15,681 bases of DNA, from NCBI GenBank assembly GCA_050245975.1, contig JBFWWW010000077.1, positions 1-15,681 of the forward strand. The letters are read 5' to 3'. The position numbers and the translations under genes were made by a program. Below, in pieces: positions 13,564 through 15,681 of this stretch (positions are counted from its first letter, which is position 1; each line of letters begins with the position of its first letter). The stretch comes from JBFWWW01 sp050245975 (GTDB lineage Bacteria > Pseudomonadota > Alphaproteobacteria > Rhizobiales > Hyphomicrobiaceae). The notes below the pieces were generated by a model. The model saw only the letters and a program-made list of their open reading frames with translations, had not been told where the DNA came from and did not search any database.

Positions 13564-14297
13564 TGCGCCCCCAGCGCTTTCAGTCCCACACGCCCCTTGT
13601 CGAGGCTTCCCAGGACCCTTTGTTGCTCGGCACTGCCGCCCTGTTCAAGCGACTTGTAGAACTCGACAATGAAGTCCCGCACGTCACGCGCGGCGATGCT
13701 GCGCGGCGCGGGGCCCTCAGGGGCAAACATCACAAGGTGCAGATCGTCCAGCGGCGGCTTGCCCTCGCCGAGGCTCGGCTGCACATAGTCCACCTCCAGC
13801 CGCAGCGCGCCGAGCGCGGCCAGGATGCCCAGCCGCGCCGTCGCCTGGGCGCGGTCGGCCGCGCTCGTCTGGGCTTCCGGGCGCTCGACCTCGGCGAGGA
13901 TCAGCGGTCGCTTCCCGCCATTGTCGGCCGTCGCCTGACCGACAGCCGCCGCCAGAAGACGCCGGGCCAGCCCGCGCCCGCGCGCCTCAGGCGCGACGGC
14001 GATATAGGTGGCGAGCGCGGACCGGCTGGCGCGGAAATACTCGATGATGATGCCGCCAATGATTTTGCCGCCGTCCGCCGGGCCCACGCGGCGGGCGACG
14101 ATCAGGTGCAGCAGCGGCGCGGGCGGGGGCAGATCGGCATTGATGAGCGGCAGCCATTCGCGCGGGCTCTCGGACTGCGCGAGCTTCGGAAAGGCGGCAC
14201 GATAAACGTCGTCATAGAAGGCCTGGCAGAGCGCGCTGCGCTCTTCGGGGGCCGCAACGTCGGTTCTGAGGTCGAGCAATTCGATTTCATTGGCCAT
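13560..14297 (-). CDS. GNAT-family N-acetyltransferase with C-terminal extension
   Basis: The product has 245 residues; the ATG at 14297 has GAGGGA about 10 bases upstream. The acetyl-CoA site is textbook: Y98-I-A-V-A-P-E-A-R106-G-R-G-L110-A-R-R-L-L. Ahead of it, I-I-G-G-I-I-I-E-Y forms the central strand. The part after about residue 120 is longer than in simple GNATs and contains A-E-V-E-R-P-E, R-L-E-V-D-Y-V-Q-P, and D-D-L-H-L-V-M-F-A-P, suggesting a substrate-specific second half, followed by a helical tail. The substrate is unknown. The stop overlaps the start of the unknown membrane protein by four bases, so the two are translationally coupled and probably functionally linked. Confidence 0.88.
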   Translation of the reverse strand: MANEIELLDLRTDVAAPEERSALCQAFYDDVYRAAFPKLAQSESPREWLPLINADLPPPAPLLHLIVARRVGPADGGKIIGGIIIEYFRASRSALATYIAVAPEARGRGLARRLLAAAVGQATADNGGKRPLILAEVERPEAQTSAADRAQATARLGILAALGALRLEVDYVQPSLGEGKPPLDDLHLVMFAPEGPAPRSIAARDVRDFIVEFYKSLEQGGSAEQQRVLGSLDKGRVGLKALGAQ

Positions 14298-14373
14298 TCA
14301 GAAGTCTTCCCTCGGTGCCCGGTCTGGTCGAGCCGCCGTCACCGCGATGAGCGGGCGCTGTCGGACGCAGCGC

Positions 14374-14382
14374 ACCATAGCA
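14374..14382 (-). promoter_or_regulatory. Candidate extended -10 promoter of the GNAT/unknown pair
   Basis: The minus strand reads TGC-TATGGT, an extended -10 element, 77 bases before the GNAT start codon. TTGCGG and TTGCGA lie upstream, but at spacings of 20 and 12, so no proper -35 accompanies it. Low-confidence call by motif. Confidence 0.22.
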
Positions 14383-14487
14383 GGCGCGCGATCGCAACAC
14401 CGCAACACTGCGGCGCACCCGGCGGACACATGATCCGGGAGTGGGCGACAGCCCCTGGAAGGCGGGAGCGGATGTGCCTATCGGGCG

Positions 14488-15681
14488 CTAGTAGCCGAGC
14501 GCGGTCGGCAGCCACATCGAGATGCCGGGCACGAATGCGATCAGCAGCAGGCAGAGGAACAGGAGACCGAGGTAGCCCATGATGGGCTTGACCGTGTCCT
14601 CGATGGGCACGTTGCCGATCAGGCAGGCGCCGTAAAGCCCGAGCCCCAGCGGCGGCGCGAACAGGCCGATGCCCATGGCGAACACGAGCACGATGCCGAA
14701 ATGCAGCGGCGCGATGCCGAGCTTGACGGCAACCGGGACCAGGAGCGGCCCGAAAATGATGAGGGCCGCCGCGCCTTCCAGCACCGAGCCCATGACGATC
14801 AGGATGGCGATGGACAGCAGCATGAAGAGCCATGTGCCGCTCGAATGCGACAGCGAGATCATGAAGTCGGCGAGCGCGTGCGGCACCTGCTGCAGCGTCA
14901 ATACGAACGCCAGCGATTGCGCCGCCGCGACGATGAACAGCACGAGCCCCGACCGGTTCGCCGCCTGGACGAAGCTGTGCAGCGTCGTGCGCCAGTTGAG
15001 CTCGCGGAACACCACGCCGCCGACCACCAGGGCATAAAGCGCCGCAAACGCCGAGATTTCGGTCGCCGTCGCAAAGCCCGACTTGAAGCCGCCGAAGATC
15101 ATGGCGATGAGCCCCAGCGTCACAGCCGCCCCGCCCCAGAGCTTGGACAGCGGCGTCAGGGGGCCGTCCTGCCGCAGCGCCTCCGTGCGCGTGCCGAAAA
15201 TGATGGCGACGACGATGAGCGCGGCGGCCATGAGCGCGGCGGGCAGGATGCCGGCCATGAACAGGCCGCCGATCGACAGGCCGGCGACGAAGCCGAGGAT
15301 GATGAGGTTGATGCAGGGCGGGATCGTTTCCGCCATCACCGCCGAGGCGGCGAGCAGCGCGACGGCGCTGCCCGGGTTCTGCCGCGAGCGGCGCGCGGCG
15401 GGAACGAGAACGGAGCCGACGGCTGCGACATCGGCCATCTTCGAGCCCGAGATGCCCGAAAAGATCACCATCGACAGCACCATGACGACGTTGAGGCCGC
15501 CACGCATGCGTCCGATCAGCCGCTCGAGCAGCTCGATCAAGCGCACCGACATGCCGTTCGCCTCCATCAGGTAGCCGACCAGGATGAAGAACGGGATCGC
15601 CAGCAGCACGAAATTGTCGATGCCGCGCGCCATCTGCTGGGCGAAGATGACGCCCGGAAGGGTGCCCTCGACCCATATGAA
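14488..15681 (-). CDS. dctM: TRAP transporter large permease (DctM), 5'-truncated by the window end
   Basis: 397 residues are visible; the frame continues through the window edge (F-I-W-V-E-G-T-L-P-G-V-I-F-A-Q-Q ahead of the first internal ATG at 15633), and DctM proteins are normally about 425 residues, so roughly 30-40 residues are missing. Family signatures include L-L-A-I-P-F-F-I-L-V-G-Y-L-M, S-G-I-S-G-S-K-M-A-D-V-A-A-V-G and F-A-P-P-L-G-L-G-L-Y. It has many hydrophobic segments, as expected for the 12-13-helix sodium-coupled permease that moves small carboxylates with a DctQ subunit and a periplasmic DctP binding protein. Those partner genes are not in the window and would be expected beyond the right edge. 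The substrate cannot be told from this subunit. Confidence 0.95.
   Translation of the reverse strand, partial: FIWVEGTLPGVIFAQQMARGIDNFVLLAIPFFILVGYLMEANGMSVRLIELLERLIGRMRGGLNVVMVLSMVIFSGISGSKMADVAAVGSVLVPAARRSRQNPGSAVALLAASAVMAETIPPCINLIILGFVAGLSIGGLFMAGILPAALMAAALIVVAIIFGTRTEALRQDGPLTPLSKLWGGAAVTLGLIAMIFGGFKSGFATATEISAFAALYALVVGGVVFRELNWRTTLHSFVQAANRSGLVLFIVAAAQSLAFVLTLQQVPHALADFMISLSHSSGTWLFMLLSIAILIVMGSVLEGAAALIIFGPLLVPVAVKLGIAPLHFGIVLVFAMGIGLFAPPLGLGLYGACLIGNVPIEDTVKPIMGYLGLLFLCLLLIAFVPGISMWLPTALGY

Noticed and set aside
14393..14408. Two tandem copies of CGCAACAC
   Set aside because: Only two 8-base copies, no third unit or partner repeat; not enough to call an operator or iteron.

Overview
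The window looks like chromosomal DNA of an alphaproteobacterium, plausibly Hyphomicrobiales-like (Bradyrhizobium/Rhodoplanes relatives). The basis is very high GC with strongly GC-biased third codon positions, short gaps, and the gene mix (TRAP permease, Nu-type GST, Pls-type NRPS, LysR regulators). The genus cannot be read from the sequence. No rRNA, tRNA, CRISPR array, transposase or phage gene is visible.

Layout, left to right. (1) 48-1486, minus strand: a secreted VOC (glyoxalase-fold) protein ending in a good terminator, preceded by a membrane-anchored M23/LytM-like protein with an altered active-site motif. (2) 1487-2032: a 546-base gap with no convincing gene. (3) 2033-6849, plus strand: the centrepiece. 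A 1366-residue single-module NRPS of the Pls/PosA (epsilon-poly-lysine synthetase) type has A and T domains followed by six membrane segments and three tandem left-handed-beta-helix-like domains. It is followed two bases later by a Sfp-type phosphopantetheinyl transferase that can activate its carrier domain. The adenylation pocket reads D-A-E-S-V-G-T-V-V-K, which points to a basic amino acid, most likely lysine. (4) 6824-8851, minus strand: a flavoprotein of the fumarate reductase/tricarballylate dehydrogenase type with two small membrane proteins upstream in one transcription unit. Its 3' end overlaps the PPTase convergently through a 12-base tandem repeat.

(5) 9045-11944, plus strand: a Nu-class-like glutathione transferase, a secreted cupin with a strong hairpin behind it, a LysR regulator, and a phosphinothricin-type GNAT acetyltransferase. 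These are probably separate short transcripts. (6) 11959-14297, minus strand: a GNAT acetyltransferase overlapping by ATGA a 534-residue protein of unknown function with a CGGC motif and a C-terminal two-helix membrane hairpin, a possibly undescribed pair. (7) 14488-15681, minus strand: a TRAP transporter large permease (DctM) whose N-terminus lies beyond the window.

The best candidate for new biology is the two-gene NRPS-PPTase unit. It carries the apparatus for making a secreted isopeptide-linked homopolymer of a basic amino acid, a product known mainly from actinomycetes. The polymer assignment is inference from architecture and pocket residues.
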